From Oceanospirillaceae bacterium UBA1126 (GTDB taxonomy: Bacteria; Pseudomonadota; Gammaproteobacteria; Pseudomonadales; Balneatricaceae), in the NCBI GenBank assembly GCA_002312935.1, contig DCAT01000100.1:1-24121 (forward strand): 24,121 bases of DNA, written 5' to 3'. The notes under the pieces are model-generated. The model had not been told where the DNA came from, did not search any database, and saw nothing but the letters and a program-made list of their open reading frames with translations. The first letter of the stretch is position 1. Every line of letters begins with the position of its first letter. Positions 7,855 through 15,915 of the stretch are shown here, in pieces. The translations under genes were made by a program, and so were the position numbers.

Positions 7855-8211
7855 GTGAATGGTAAAATTTACAGCGTAACACGCTTGGTTAAAGCATTTG
7901 GCTATTCTTGGCGAGGTCTTAAATTTACCTGGCAAAATGAAACAGCTTTTCAGCAAGAGATCCTGGCTTTACTTGTTATGTTGCCTTTAGCCTTTTGGTT
8001 GCCAGAGACTCGTATAGAAAGTGCCTTATTGGTGATGAGTTTGTTTGTTGTGCTTATTACTGAGTTAATCAACACCGCAATTGAAGCCGCTATAGATCGT
8101 CATGGGGACGAGCACCACCACTGGTCTGGCGTAGCTAAAGATGTAGCTTCTTCAGCTGTTCTATTAGCGTTGATACAATGCGCAATAGTGTGGCTATTAG
8201 TGCTATTTTAA
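7855..8211 (+). CDS. dgkA: Diacylglycerol kinase (prokaryotic DgkA)
   Basis: DgkA phosphorylates diacylglycerol, a by-product of osmoregulated glucan and LPS headgroup transfer, returning it to phospholipid synthesis. It is a small integral membrane trimer; this one has 118 residues (E. coli 122). A leading amphipathic helix with GYSWRGLKFTWQNE is followed by three membrane helices. Family active-site positions are kept: Glu29, Glu70 and Glu77 in ELINTAIEAAIDR, and Lys95 in KDVASSAVLL. It starts at GTG 7855, two bases after the msbA stop, with AAAGG at 7841-7845 as ribosome site inside msbA. The gene ends three bases before the convergent glycosyltransferase stop. Confidence 0.95.
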   Translation: MNGKIYSVTRLVKAFGYSWRGLKFTWQNETAFQQEILALLVMLPLAFWLPETRIESALLVMSLFVVLITELINTAIEAAIDRHGDEHHHWSGVAKDVASSAVLLALIQCAIVWLLVLF

Positions 8212-8214
8212 CAA

Positions 8215-9270
8215 TTAAACTACATTAGGTTCTATGTGTTGGCACAACACCGTGGCAATTTTTTGGCGAACACTAGTAGGGCTGTATTGGTCTCTAGAGG
8301 TAACATAAGCGGCCTCACACATGCCCTGGTAATCCTCAGCCCTTAACGCTATAGCTTGGGCTAGGGTGTCGGCTAAACTTTCAGCGTTGATATCGCACAA
8401 TAGCCCATTGTGTAGATGTTCAATAATACCTTGGGGTCCTCCACAGCGGGTGGCAACCACAAGACGTTTTCTAGCCATGGCTTCAATCACCACCATGCCA
8501 AACGTTTCTCCCCGAGATGGCAGGCAAAAAATATCTGCAGCATCAATAAACTCGTCTCGGTTTTGGTTGCTTACCCAATCTAAACGCTCAGTAATGGAGC
8601 TCAAATCTAATTGTTTAATCCATTTATTTACTTTTTTATGCCAACGGCCCTTGCCAGCAATGACTAATCTAAATTTAATATTACGGCCACTCAAAATAGC
8701 TGCGGCTTGTAATAGTATGTCCTGGCCTTTAGTTCGGCGGAGAATGCCCATTGTGGCGATGACTGGGATTAGCTGAGGGGGTCTACTTGTGGGTTCTATA
8801 GGGTTCAATTCAACTAAATTGGGGATCACTTCTAACGCGCCAGTATAGCCTTGCTGTTGAGCAAACTCAGCGAGCACAGGAGAGACACAAATCAATAGGT
8901 CCGCAGCATCTATTCCTGCAGCAGTGTAGCTATGAAGAACTAGAATCAGTTGGCAATGTTTGGGTAGGGCTGCTCGGGCAAGCTCAGCATCAATGGGTTT
9001 GTGAACAATGACAAGATCTGCATCTTGCTGAAGAAATAGTTGCTTAAGGCGTTTAACTGCTATGTTTTTTAACAGGGGTAAACGCGTGCGGGGGTAATCA
9101 AGCAGCACGTAATCAAGCTTGCGTTGCTTTAATAACGGCTCTAATTGTGCCTTGGGGCGAATGACAGAAGTGACTTGATGGCCTAATTGGCGTAAATTGT
9201 CACTGTAATGTAAAAAAGTCTGCTTAGGCCCACCTAAGTCTTTACCGGATATCAGGTTGACGATCTTCAT
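8215..9270 (-). CDS. GT4-type glycosyltransferase, probably LPS core
   Basis: A retaining GT-B glycosyltransferase of family 4 that probably adds a sugar to the LPS core or a related glycan; donor and acceptor are not predictable here. It has 351 residues from ATG 9270. The N-terminal domain opens with KIVNLISGKDLGGPKQ, whose GGP turn is typical of the acceptor-side fold. The C-terminal domain shows GILRRTKGQD, AGKGRWHKK and the E-x7-E motif ETFGMVVIE (Glu255 and Glu263), then NGLLCD. GTG 9285 in frame would add five residues; ATG 9270 is preferred because the first beta strand follows it directly, although neither start has a clear ribosome site. The gene lies between dgkA (convergent) and waaA (divergent), which supports an LPS role. 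It is not one of the E. coli Waa proteins that I recognise. Confidence 0.85.
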   Translation of the reverse strand: MKIVNLISGKDLGGPKQTFLHYSDNLRQLGHQVTSVIRPKAQLEPLLKQRKLDYVLLDYPRTRLPLLKNIAVKRLKQLFLQQDADLVIVHKPIDAELARAALPKHCQLILVLHSYTAAGIDAADLLICVSPVLAEFAQQQGYTGALEVIPNLVELNPIEPTSRPPQLIPVIATMGILRRTKGQDILLQAAAILSGRNIKFRLVIAGKGRWHKKVNKWIKQLDLSSITERLDWVSNQNRDEFIDAADIFCLPSRGETFGMVVIEAMARKRLVVATRCGGPQGIIEHLHNGLLCDINAESLADTLAQAIALRAEDYQGMCEAAYVTSRDQYSPTSVRQKIATVLCQHIEPNVV

Positions 9271-9336
9271 TGTTGTCGGCGTCACTAAAAATAAGAGTTA
9301 ACATTAGTTTAACAAACAAAAGGTTATTTTGTACCC

Positions 9337-10632
9337 GTGGCACTCTTCGTTTATACCTGTTTATGCTATTTAGCCTTACCTATAGGCATTATATTTCACC
9401 TACTGTTCATTTGGCGCCGTGCTGAATTCCGTCGTGGTTTTTGGCAGCGTTACGGCTGGCTGCCACAAAAACAACATCAACCGGTCTTAGTCCATGCTGC
9501 CAGTGTAGGTGAGCTCAATGCTATTGCTCCGCTAATAAAAGCCATTGTTAGCGATTTAAAACTCCCTGTTCTTGTGACCACTACCAGTGTGACTGGGCAA
9601 TTACGGTGCCAGCAACTATTTGCTGGAAATAACCGTGTAAGCTGGGCTTACCTACCAGTAGATCTGGGAGTGTCCAACTGGCTTATGCTGCGACGCATTA
9701 AACCCCGGGCCGTGTTGTTAGTTGAAACTGAACTATGGCCCAATTTGATCGCTACTTGTGCCCGACAAAAAGTACCTACTATCTTAGTCAATGGGCGTTT
9801 GTCTGCTCGTTCTGCAAAGGCATATGCGCGTTTTTCCTGGTTAGTAGCGCCCATGCTTAAAAAGCTGACGCGAATATTAGTGCAGGATAAAATAACGGCC
9901 CAACGTTTTGTAAGCCTAGGTGAGCAGGCTTCCAAGGTGTCAGTGTTGGGTAGCTTAAAGTACGATCTAGTAATCCCTGATAGAGAGTTAGACATAACTA
10001 ACTCAGTAGTGCCTGAAGGTTTGTGTTGGGTCTGTGGTAGCACTCGCGTAGGCGAGGAAGTTGCTTTATTGCAGGCTTGGGCCCAGCTGCCCCAGCAAGT
10101 TAAAGGTACCTTGGTGCTGGTGCCTAGACATCCCCAGCGGTTCGATGAGGTGGCTGACTTGTGCCAGCAATCTGGATTACCTTGGTTAAGGTATAGCCAA
10201 ACCCATGCTGAAAAACAGCCAAGTGCGATTACTAATGAGTATAAGCATCACCCACGCCGTATACTCTTAGTTGATAGCATGGGGTTGTTGATGCATTTTT
10301 ACCGCCGTGCAGACGTTGTTTTTGTTGGTGGAAGTCTTGCCAACACAGGCGGGCATAATCCGTTAGAGGCCGCCGCTTTAGGAAAGCCTGTACTTATGGG
10401 ACCCCATTGCTTCAATTTTACTCAAGTGTGTGACCAATTAGAGAAAGTTCAAGGCCTACGTGTTACCACTAATGCATGTTTGCTAGAAGACATTACCCAG
10501 TTATTAACGGACCAGTCGCTAAGGCATACCATGGGAATGGCTGGTACTGCCCTAGTTGATCAGCAAAAGGGTGCCCTTAAGCGCCATTTGTTAGTTATAG
10601 AAAACACTTTAGAACAGGCATTAGGCGAGTGA
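9337..10632 (+). CDS. waaA: Kdo transferase WaaA (KdtA)
   Basis: WaaA transfers Kdo from CMP-Kdo to lipid IVA on the cytosolic face of the inner membrane, the step before LpxL acylation. It has 431 residues (E. coli 425). The N-terminal membrane anchor is at about residues 3-26. VHAASVGELNA carries Glu59, equivalent to the catalytic Glu60 of E. coli. The donor-binding half has VETELWPNLI, VNGRLSARS, and FVGGSLANTGGHNPLEAAALG followed by PVLMGPHCFNF. The start is GTG 9337; AAAGG lies 13 bases upstream, farther than usual, but no better start is in frame. Its stop overlaps the thiP GTG by four bases. Whether it adds one or two Kdo residues cannot be told from sequence. Confidence 0.96.
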   Translation: MALFVYTCLCYLALPIGIIFHLLFIWRRAEFRRGFWQRYGWLPQKQHQPVLVHAASVGELNAIAPLIKAIVSDLKLPVLVTTTSVTGQLRCQQLFAGNNRVSWAYLPVDLGVSNWLMLRRIKPRAVLLVETELWPNLIATCARQKVPTILVNGRLSARSAKAYARFSWLVAPMLKKLTRILVQDKITAQRFVSLGEQASKVSVLGSLKYDLVIPDRELDITNSVVPEGLCWVCGSTRVGEEVALLQAWAQLPQQVKGTLVLVPRHPQRFDEVADLCQQSGLPWLRYSQTHAEKQPSAITNEYKHHPRRILLVDSMGLLMHFYRRADVVFVGGSLANTGGHNPLEAAALGKPVLMGPHCFNFTQVCDQLEKVQGLRVTTNACLLEDITQLLTDQSLRHTMGMAGTALVDQQKGALKRHLLVIENTLEQALGE

Positions 10633-12236
10633 TAAAAGTAGCATCATCTAGGCATTGGTTCTGGTTTAGTAGCCTTAGTTTTTGTTTGGTGTTGTTGCCA
10701 TTACTGCTTGCTATGGGTGCTTTTTCTTCTTATTTAGGCCAAGCCCAGTGGTTAACCTACATGACAGATGCCTACACCTGGCGTGTTGTTTGGTTTTCTT
10801 GGTGGCAGGCGTGTTTATCAACTGTTATTAGTTTATCTGCTGCTGTGCTTGTAGCCCGTGCTTTAGCGCGGAGGCAGTCTTTTGTGGGCCGATGGCTATT
10901 ATTACGGTGTTTTAGCGTGGCGCTAGTCGTGCCTAGTATTATCGCCGTGTTTGGTATTATTTTGTTGCATGGTAAGTACGGTTATTTTAATCAATTCTGG
11001 CTGTGGCTGGGAGGCCAGCCGCAAAGCTATGTTTACGGTTTAACAGGAATATTATTGGCGCACGTATTTTTTAACCTGCCACTGGCAACCCGTATTCTAT
11101 TGCAGAGATTAGATGCAATTAACGCCGAAACTTGGCGCTTATCTAGCCAGCTAGGGATGACTTCAGTAGATCTTTGGCGACACATCGAATGGCCACACAT
11201 CAAGGGGGTGTTACCGCAACTGGCTGCGCTGGTTTTTGCCTTGTGCTTTACTAGTTTTGCTATTGTGATGACTCTGGGGGGTGGACCAAAGGCCACCACT
11301 ATTGAAGTTGCCATATTTCAAGCCATAAGGTTTGATTTTGATATTGCTAAAGCGGTGTATTTAAGCCTGTTACAGATGGGTTTTTGTGGCTTTATTTTGT
11401 GGGCTGGCTTGCGCCTAGGAAAGCCTATCGATATGTTTGTCAGCTTAGAGACGTCAGCTAAAAATATGCGCCCAGACCTCAAACCAATGTTAGGTATTGT
11501 GAGTGATTCAGTGGTGCTGTTTTTAGCTACGTTGTTGGTATTATTGCCTCTATTGGCTGTTGTAATTGCAGGGATTAATCCAGCTTGGGCCGACGTATTG
11601 CTTGATCTGCGTTTATGGAATGCCTTTGGCAATAGCTTATGGGTAGCCCTGAGTTCTGCGTTATTGAGCCTTTTAATGGCGTCAGGTTTGTTGCTTGCCC
11701 AGCGTCATTGGCGCAAGCGTTATGCTTCTGCTGCTTTAGCTGTGGAATGGATGGGTTCTGTTATTTTAGTGGTGCCACCGTTGGTATTAGCAACAGGTTT
11801 ATTTATTGGCCTAAGCCCCCACGTTAATGTGTTTGCCATTAACCTTTATATTGTCGTGCTGGTAAATGCCTTGATGGGCTTGCCTTATATGTTGCGTGTA
11901 TTATCTGTAGCCTACTTAAAAATTGGCACAGATTATGATCGCTTATGCAGTAGTTTGGGTGTGCAGGGTTGGCATCGATTGCGGCACGTAGAGTGGCCCA
12001 TATTACGCAAACCTGTTGGCTTGGCTTTAGCTTTAGTGGCGGCCATGTCCGCTGGTGATTTGGGGGTTGTAGCTTTATTTGGTAGTCCAGATATTCAAAC
12101 TTTACCTCTGCTAATGTATCAGCGGTTGGGGAGTTACCAAAGTGATGCTGCAGGGGTTACTGCAGTGGTTTTGTTGGGGTTATGTTTAGTAATTTTTGTG
12201 ATTTTAGAACGTTTATTGGGAGGCTCAGATGATTAA
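10629..12236 (+). CDS. thiP: Thiamine ABC transporter permease ThiP
   Basis: ThiP is the inner-membrane permease for thiamine/TPP uptake. It has 535 residues (E. coli 536) with a duplicated set of membrane helices. Each half has a permease coupling loop: INAETWRLSSQLGMTSVDLW in the first and DRLCSSLGVQGW in the second. Stretches shared with E. coli ThiP include GILLAHVFFNLP and TLGGGPKATTIEVAIFQAI, which separates it from ferric-iron permeases. It begins at GTG 10629 inside the last codons of waaA (GTGA overlap), with AGG four bases upstream, so translation is probably coupled to waaA. Its end overlaps thiQ by eight bases. The usual partner gene for the periplasmic binding protein ThiB is not in the window, and I see no TPP riboswitch upstream. 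Confidence 0.88.
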   Translation: MIKVASSRHWFWFSSLSFCLVLLPLLLAMGAFSSYLGQAQWLTYMTDAYTWRVVWFSWWQACLSTVISLSAAVLVARALARRQSFVGRWLLLRCFSVALVVPSIIAVFGIILLHGKYGYFNQFWLWLGGQPQSYVYGLTGILLAHVFFNLPLATRILLQRLDAINAETWRLSSQLGMTSVDLWRHIEWPHIKGVLPQLAALVFALCFTSFAIVMTLGGGPKATTIEVAIFQAIRFDFDIAKAVYLSLLQMGFCGFILWAGLRLGKPIDMFVSLETSAKNMRPDLKPMLGIVSDSVVLFLATLLVLLPLLAVVIAGINPAWADVLLDLRLWNAFGNSLWVALSSALLSLLMASGLLLAQRHWRKRYASAALAVEWMGSVILVVPPLVLATGLFIGLSPHVNVFAINLYIVVLVNALMGLPYMLRVLSVAYLKIGTDYDRLCSSLGVQGWHRLRHVEWPILRKPVGLALALVAAMSAGDLGVVALFGSPDIQTLPLLMYQRLGSYQSDAAGVTAVVLLGLCLVIFVILERLLGGSDD

Positions 12237-12936
12237 CTTTAAGCAAGTGAATTGTCGTTTAGGTGAGCAGAATTTTTGTTATGACCTGCAGATTCAATTG
12301 GGTCAGGTGGTGGCTATTATGGGGGCCAGTGGATCTGGCAAATCAACTTTACTTAACTTGCTGGCTGGTTTCATTGCGCCGCAAAACGACACTGCGCAAA
12401 TATTGCTCGGTGATGAGCGGGTAGACTTGCTTGCTCCATCCCAAAGGCCGGTGACAAGTTTATTCCAAGAGCATAATTTATTTGCCCACATGTCGGCGTT
12501 TAATAACCTAGCTTTAGGAATACGCACAAGTCTTAAATTGACAGTGGATGAAATAGCTCAGGTGGACACTGCTCTGGAGCAAGTGGGGTTAAAAGGGCTG
12601 GGTTCTCGTTTACCTAAGGAGCTCTCAGGTGGCCAAAGGCAAAGAGTTGCTCTGGGTCGAGCACTTGTTCGGCGTAAGCCCTTGTTGCTATTAGATGAGC
12701 CTTTTAGTGCTTTAGATCCAGCATTAAGGCAAGAAATGGCAGCGTTGGTTAAAAGCCTTAGTCAGCAACACCAGCTCACCGTATTATTAGTTACCCACGA
12801 GCCTAGAGACGCCTTGGACCTTGCCGAAACTGTAGTATTTATTGCCGATGGTAGAGTGCATTGGCAAGGGCCAAGCCAAGATTTTTTACAACAAACAGAC
12901 ACTCATATCAAAGCCTATTTAGGCCAAAGCTGCTAA
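12229..12936 (+). CDS. thiQ: Thiamine ABC transporter ATPase ThiQ
   Basis: ThiQ powers ThiP-mediated thiamine import at the cytosolic face of the membrane. It has 235 residues (E. coli 232). Walker A is GASGSGKST (32-40), followed by the ThiQ-like Q-loop SLFQEHNLFAH. The signature is LSGGQ (132-136) and Walker B LLLLDEPFSALDPALRQEM with Asp156/Glu157; the H-loop is VTHEPRDA. The start ATG 12229 has an excellent GGGAGG at 12218-12223, and the gene overlaps the end of thiP by eight bases. Similarity to E. coli ThiQ is high along the whole length, including the C-terminal ADGRVHWQG segment. Confidence 0.9.
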   Translation: MINFKQVNCRLGEQNFCYDLQIQLGQVVAIMGASGSGKSTLLNLLAGFIAPQNDTAQILLGDERVDLLAPSQRPVTSLFQEHNLFAHMSAFNNLALGIRTSLKLTVDEIAQVDTALEQVGLKGLGSRLPKELSGGQRQRVALGRALVRRKPLLLLDEPFSALDPALRQEMAALVKSLSQQHQLTVLLVTHEPRDALDLAETVVFIADGRVHWQGPSQDFLQQTDTHIKAYLGQSC

Positions 12937-12953
12937 TCTTGTAGTACTGACAT

Positions 12954-12960
12954 AAGGTGG
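12954..12960 (+). promoter_or_regulatory. Shine-Dalgarno that sets the hemY start
   Basis: AAGGTGG at 12954-12960 is eight bases before ATG 12969. The in-frame GTG at 12957 lies inside this ribosome site and has none of its own, so ATG 12969 is preferred. Confidence 0.6.
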
Positions 12961-12968
12961 TTCAAACT

Positions 12969-14453
12969 ATGCATGATACTGATACAACATGGCCCACTGG
13001 CCAAAGTGCGGGGCCGGTGCCACAACCGCCTAAGCAGCCAGAACAGAATGATCATGTACTTGTTATTGGGGCAGGTATTTCTGGTTTAGCCAGTGCTTGG
13101 TTTTTGCAACAACAAGGTTTTTCGGTCACGGTGTTGGAGGCTGGTAACCAAGTAGGTGGTAACTTACAAACGGTACAAAAATATGGGTGTCAGTGGGAAC
13201 GGGGCCCCAATTCCTTTATCAATAATCGCCCAGCCATGGCCCAGCTCATAGAACAGGCTGGATTAAACCCACACATAGTCTTGGCAGACCAAGCTGCCCA
13301 TAAACGGTTTATTGGCAAACAAGGCAGGGTTTTAGCCTTACCTATGGGTATTATCGACGCACTGACTAGCCCGGTGCTGAGTATAAGTGGAAAAATGAGG
13401 GTGGCTATGGAGCCGTTTATTGGCAAAGCGACTCAGGAAGAAAGTATTGCACAGCATGTTAGACGTCGGCTTGGTCATGAAATGCTGGACTGGTTGATTG
13501 ACCCGTTTATTTCTGGCGTGTTTGCAGGTGACCCGGAGACATTATCCGTTCGGGCTGCTGTGCCTAAAGTTTACGCACTAGAAGCTGAATATGGCTCTAT
13601 GATTCTGGGCGGTGTGGCAAAAATGAAAGCCAAGTCTCGCCAGAAAAAGCTGGAACAGCAGCAGGGGGTCAATCCCTTAGATGGTGCTATGATGAGTTTT
13701 TCTCGTGGGTTACACCAGCTTCCAGAGGTATTAGCGCAACAACTTGGGCCAGCAGTAAAGCTAAACACGCAAGTAGATAGCCTAACGTATAGTCCTGAGT
13801 TTGGGTATCAGGCAATGTCTGGTGATGAGATTTGGCAGGCCTCTCAGGTCGTCTTGGCGGTACCAGCAACACAGGTGGCGAGATTAATAGACGATCTACA
13901 GCCGCTAGATGAAGGCCTATTTGCCCGTGCAAAGGCCTGTTTACGAGACATTGACTATCCTGCTGTGGCAAGTATCAGTATGGCCTTTGAAAAGAGCCAA
14001 ATTAAACATGCTCTTGATGGTTTTGGTTGTTTGTTACCTACTAAGGAGAATAAGCAAACGCTAGGCGTGTTATTTCCCTCAAGTATTTTTTCTGAACGCT
14101 GCCCAGCTAACCAGCACCTTATTACTGTCTTTATTGGTGGTGGCCGTGGGCAGCAGGCTATGACTTTAACACCACAACAAAGAGTAGATCTGGCACTGCA
14201 AGAGCTGTCACCTTACTTAGGTATCGAGGGCCAGCCTTTGTGGCATGAAGAAAGCTTATGGCCTAGGGCTATTCCCCAATACCAGCTGGGGCACTTGCCA
14301 AGAGTGGCGTTAGTTGATGAAGCCCTAGCTCAGTTTCCTGGCCTGTATCTGCGCAGTAATTGGCGTGATGGTGTGGCGTTAGGTGACTGTGTTGAAAATG
14401 CTCTGCAATTAGCCAAAACTATGGGTAGCAAAATAATGCCGCCTCAAACATAA
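12969..14453 (+). CDS. hemY: Oxygen-dependent protoporphyrinogen oxidase (HemY type)
   Basis: This FAD enzyme oxidises protoporphyrinogen IX to protoporphyrin IX with O2, the penultimate step of heme synthesis. It has 494 residues from ATG 12969. The dinucleotide-binding motif GAGISG is at 34-39, followed by VTVLEAGNQVGGNLQT; then RGPNSFINNRP, the DPFISGVFAGDPETLSVRAA block that marks this family, and the C-terminal FAD contact SNWRDGVALGDCVENA. The first 28 residues are a loose Pro/Gln-rich extension before the fold. The name is ambiguous in databases: this type is called HemY or PgoX, sometimes hemG, and is unrelated to E. coli HemY or flavodoxin-like HemG. It sits 32 bases after thiQ, with nudF 22 bases on. 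Another amine-oxidase-fold desaturase is possible but less likely given the motifs. Confidence 0.85.
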   Translation: MHDTDTTWPTGQSAGPVPQPPKQPEQNDHVLVIGAGISGLASAWFLQQQGFSVTVLEAGNQVGGNLQTVQKYGCQWERGPNSFINNRPAMAQLIEQAGLNPHIVLADQAAHKRFIGKQGRVLALPMGIIDALTSPVLSISGKMRVAMEPFIGKATQEESIAQHVRRRLGHEMLDWLIDPFISGVFAGDPETLSVRAAVPKVYALEAEYGSMILGGVAKMKAKSRQKKLEQQQGVNPLDGAMMSFSRGLHQLPEVLAQQLGPAVKLNTQVDSLTYSPEFGYQAMSGDEIWQASQVVLAVPATQVARLIDDLQPLDEGLFARAKACLRDIDYPAVASISMAFEKSQIKHALDGFGCLLPTKENKQTLGVLFPSSIFSERCPANQHLITVFIGGGRGQQAMTLTPQQRVDLALQELSPYLGIEGQPLWHEESLWPRAIPQYQLGHLPRVALVDEALAQFPGLYLRSNWRDGVALGDCVENALQLAKTMGSKIMPPQT

Positions 14454-14475
14454 CGAATAGGACTTTCTGGCAATC

Positions 14476-15099
14476 ATGTATAAGCCCACATTTCAGCGTG
14501 CAGACGTACGTATAGCTCATCAAGAAACTGCATACCAAGGTTTCTATCAAGTGCAAAAACTGAAGCTGCAGCATCGTTTATTCAACGGTGGCTGGAGTAA
14601 AGAGTTGCAGCGAGAGTTAGTGGTGCGGTTGCCAGCAGTGGCCGTGCTGATGTATGACGCCAGCACAGATGAAGTGGTATTGATTGAACAGTTCCGTGTT
14701 GGCGGTATGGGCCATGAGGAAGGGCCATGGCAGCTTGAAATGGTGGCTGGAATGATTGATACAGCAGAAACTTCTGCACAAGTGGCTGTTCGAGAATGTA
14801 AAGAGGAGTCTGGAGCGATTATTGCAGAAAGTGACTTAGAGCTAGTGTGCACATACCTTGTCACTCCAGGTGGAAGTAATGAAAGCCTAGATATCTATTG
14901 TGCTCCCGTGAATGCCAGCATGTTAAGTGGGGTTCATGGGTTGCCGACCGAAGGTGAAGACATTAAAGTTCAGGTGATTAGGCGCCAAACTCTATGGCAA
15001 ATGCTAGAGCAAGGTAAGCTAACCAATGCAGCCACTATTATTGCGACGCAGTGGTTACAATTACACTCCCCTCGGCTTAAGGTTAAGTGGGGCTGTTGA
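14476..15099 (+). CDS. nudF: ADP-ribose diphosphatase (Nudix)
   Basis: NudF hydrolyses ADP-ribose to AMP and ribose 5-phosphate, clearing a reactive NAD breakdown product. It has 207 residues (E. coli 209). The Nudix box G-x5-E-x7-RE-x2-EE-x-G is complete: from GMIDTAE to RECKEESGA, with Cys and Ala at two usually bulkier hydrophobic positions. Upstream is a VLIEQFRVGG strand typical of ADP-ribose Nudix enzymes, and downstream TYLVTPGGSNESLDIYCA. ATG 14476 has only a distant AGGA. The stop TGA shares one base with the ATG of cpdA, so the two are translationally coupled. E. coli has the same nudF-cpdA-parE order, but with yqiB and yqiA between them, which are absent here. Confidence 0.94.
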   Translation: MYKPTFQRADVRIAHQETAYQGFYQVQKLKLQHRLFNGGWSKELQRELVVRLPAVAVLMYDASTDEVVLIEQFRVGGMGHEEGPWQLEMVAGMIDTAETSAQVAVRECKEESGAIIAESDLELVCTYLVTPGGSNESLDIYCAPVNASMLSGVHGLPTEGEDIKVQVIRRQTLWQMLEQGKLTNAATIIATQWLQLHSPRLKVKWGC

Positions 15100-15857
15100 T
15101 GAGTTTACGCCTTGCACAGATTACCGACTGCCACTTACAAGCTGATGCATTAACGTTTTACAAGGGTGTGGATGCAGATGCTCATTTAGACCAGTGTTTG
15201 TCTTGGCTGCATAATAATGCGAAGGTCGACCTTTTAATGCTTACTGGAGACCTTAGTCATTTTGGCAGTGAAGCGGCTTACCAGAGGCTAAAACAAAAGC
15301 TCAGTAGCCTAACTTACCCGTGCATTTGGTTAGCGGGGAATCATGACAATTGTGGCATTATGCAAGGCGTTTCTGGTCAGGCTGTGCAGCAACTGCGGGT
15401 TTTAGACTATGAGCATTGGCGTTTAGTGGTGCTCAATACCACGGCAAACGCAGATGGTAATGGGGCAGGTAGTATTGCATCTGCTCAAATGGAAGAGCTT
15501 CAACAGGTTTTAGAAGACGATTCACAGCTGCCGGTGTGTGTGTTTATGCACCACAACTCCATGCCAGTTGATTCGATGTGGCAGGACCCTATTATGCTAG
15601 GTAATGCCCAGCAGTTTAATGCCTTGGTTGCCTCTAAACCGCGAGTGAAGGCTGTACTATGTGGCCATGTACATCAGAATTTTGACCAGGTCGTTGGTAA
15701 TATACGTTTTCTTGCTACGCCCTCCAGTGCCGTTCAGTTTACCTGCAAGCAAGATAAATTTAAGGTAGAAGAAGACCTTGGCCCAGGCTTAAGGTTGCTT
15801 ACGCTGGAGCAAGGTGGCCACCTAAATACTAAAATACAGCGATTGCCCCGGATCTAA
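15099..15857 (+). CDS. cpdA: 3',5'-cyclic AMP phosphodiesterase CpdA
   Basis: CpdA is a class III metallophosphoesterase that hydrolyses cAMP to AMP and so lowers CRP signalling. It has 252 residues from ATG 15099 (E. coli 275). The dinuclear metal-site motifs are in order: DCH (Asp10, His12), GD (Asp51 in LTGDLSH), GNHD (80-83), HH in FMHHNSMP, and GHVHQ near the end. ATG 15099 is chosen because it overlaps the nudF stop (TGATG) and has GGGG seven bases upstream; GTG 15087 would add four residues. Some family members act on other phosphodiesters, so the substrate rests on similarity and the nudF/parE context. No terminator is evident after it. Confidence 0.92.
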   Translation: MSLRLAQITDCHLQADALTFYKGVDADAHLDQCLSWLHNNAKVDLLMLTGDLSHFGSEAAYQRLKQKLSSLTYPCIWLAGNHDNCGIMQGVSGQAVQQLRVLDYEHWRLVVLNTTANADGNGAGSIASAQMEELQQVLEDDSQLPVCVFMHHNSMPVDSMWQDPIMLGNAQQFNALVASKPRVKAVLCGHVHQNFDQVVGNIRFLATPSSAVQFTCKQDKFKVEEDLGPGLRLLTLEQGGHLNTKIQRLPRI

Positions 15858-15897
15858 AAAAATTTATGGATACGCGCGCAAAACGTCTCGGTAGTTA

Positions 15898-15915
15898 AGT
15901 AATTACTGCTACTAT
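15898..15915 (+). promoter_or_regulatory. Palindrome plus extended -10 upstream of parE
   Basis: AGTAATTACT (15898-15907) is a perfect 10-base palindrome. Its last base begins TGC-TACTAT (15907-15915), a possible extended -10 box; the -35 region (about 15887-15892) is poor. It could be a regulated parE promoter starting about 60 bases before the gene. Weak prediction. Confidence 0.25.

Noticed and set aside
8366..8776. 136-codon open frame on the plus strand inside the GT4 gene
   Set aside because: It is antisense to a clear glycosyltransferase, has no recognisable domain and a random-looking composition; it is a shadow frame.
9286..9336. TPP riboswitch for the waaA-thiP-thiQ unit
   Set aside because: The gap is only about 50 bases and lacks the THI-box CTGAGA-type core.
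9648..10043. 131-codon open frame on the minus strand inside waaA
   Set aside because: It is antisense to conserved Kdo transferase sequence, with no motif and no ribosome site of note.
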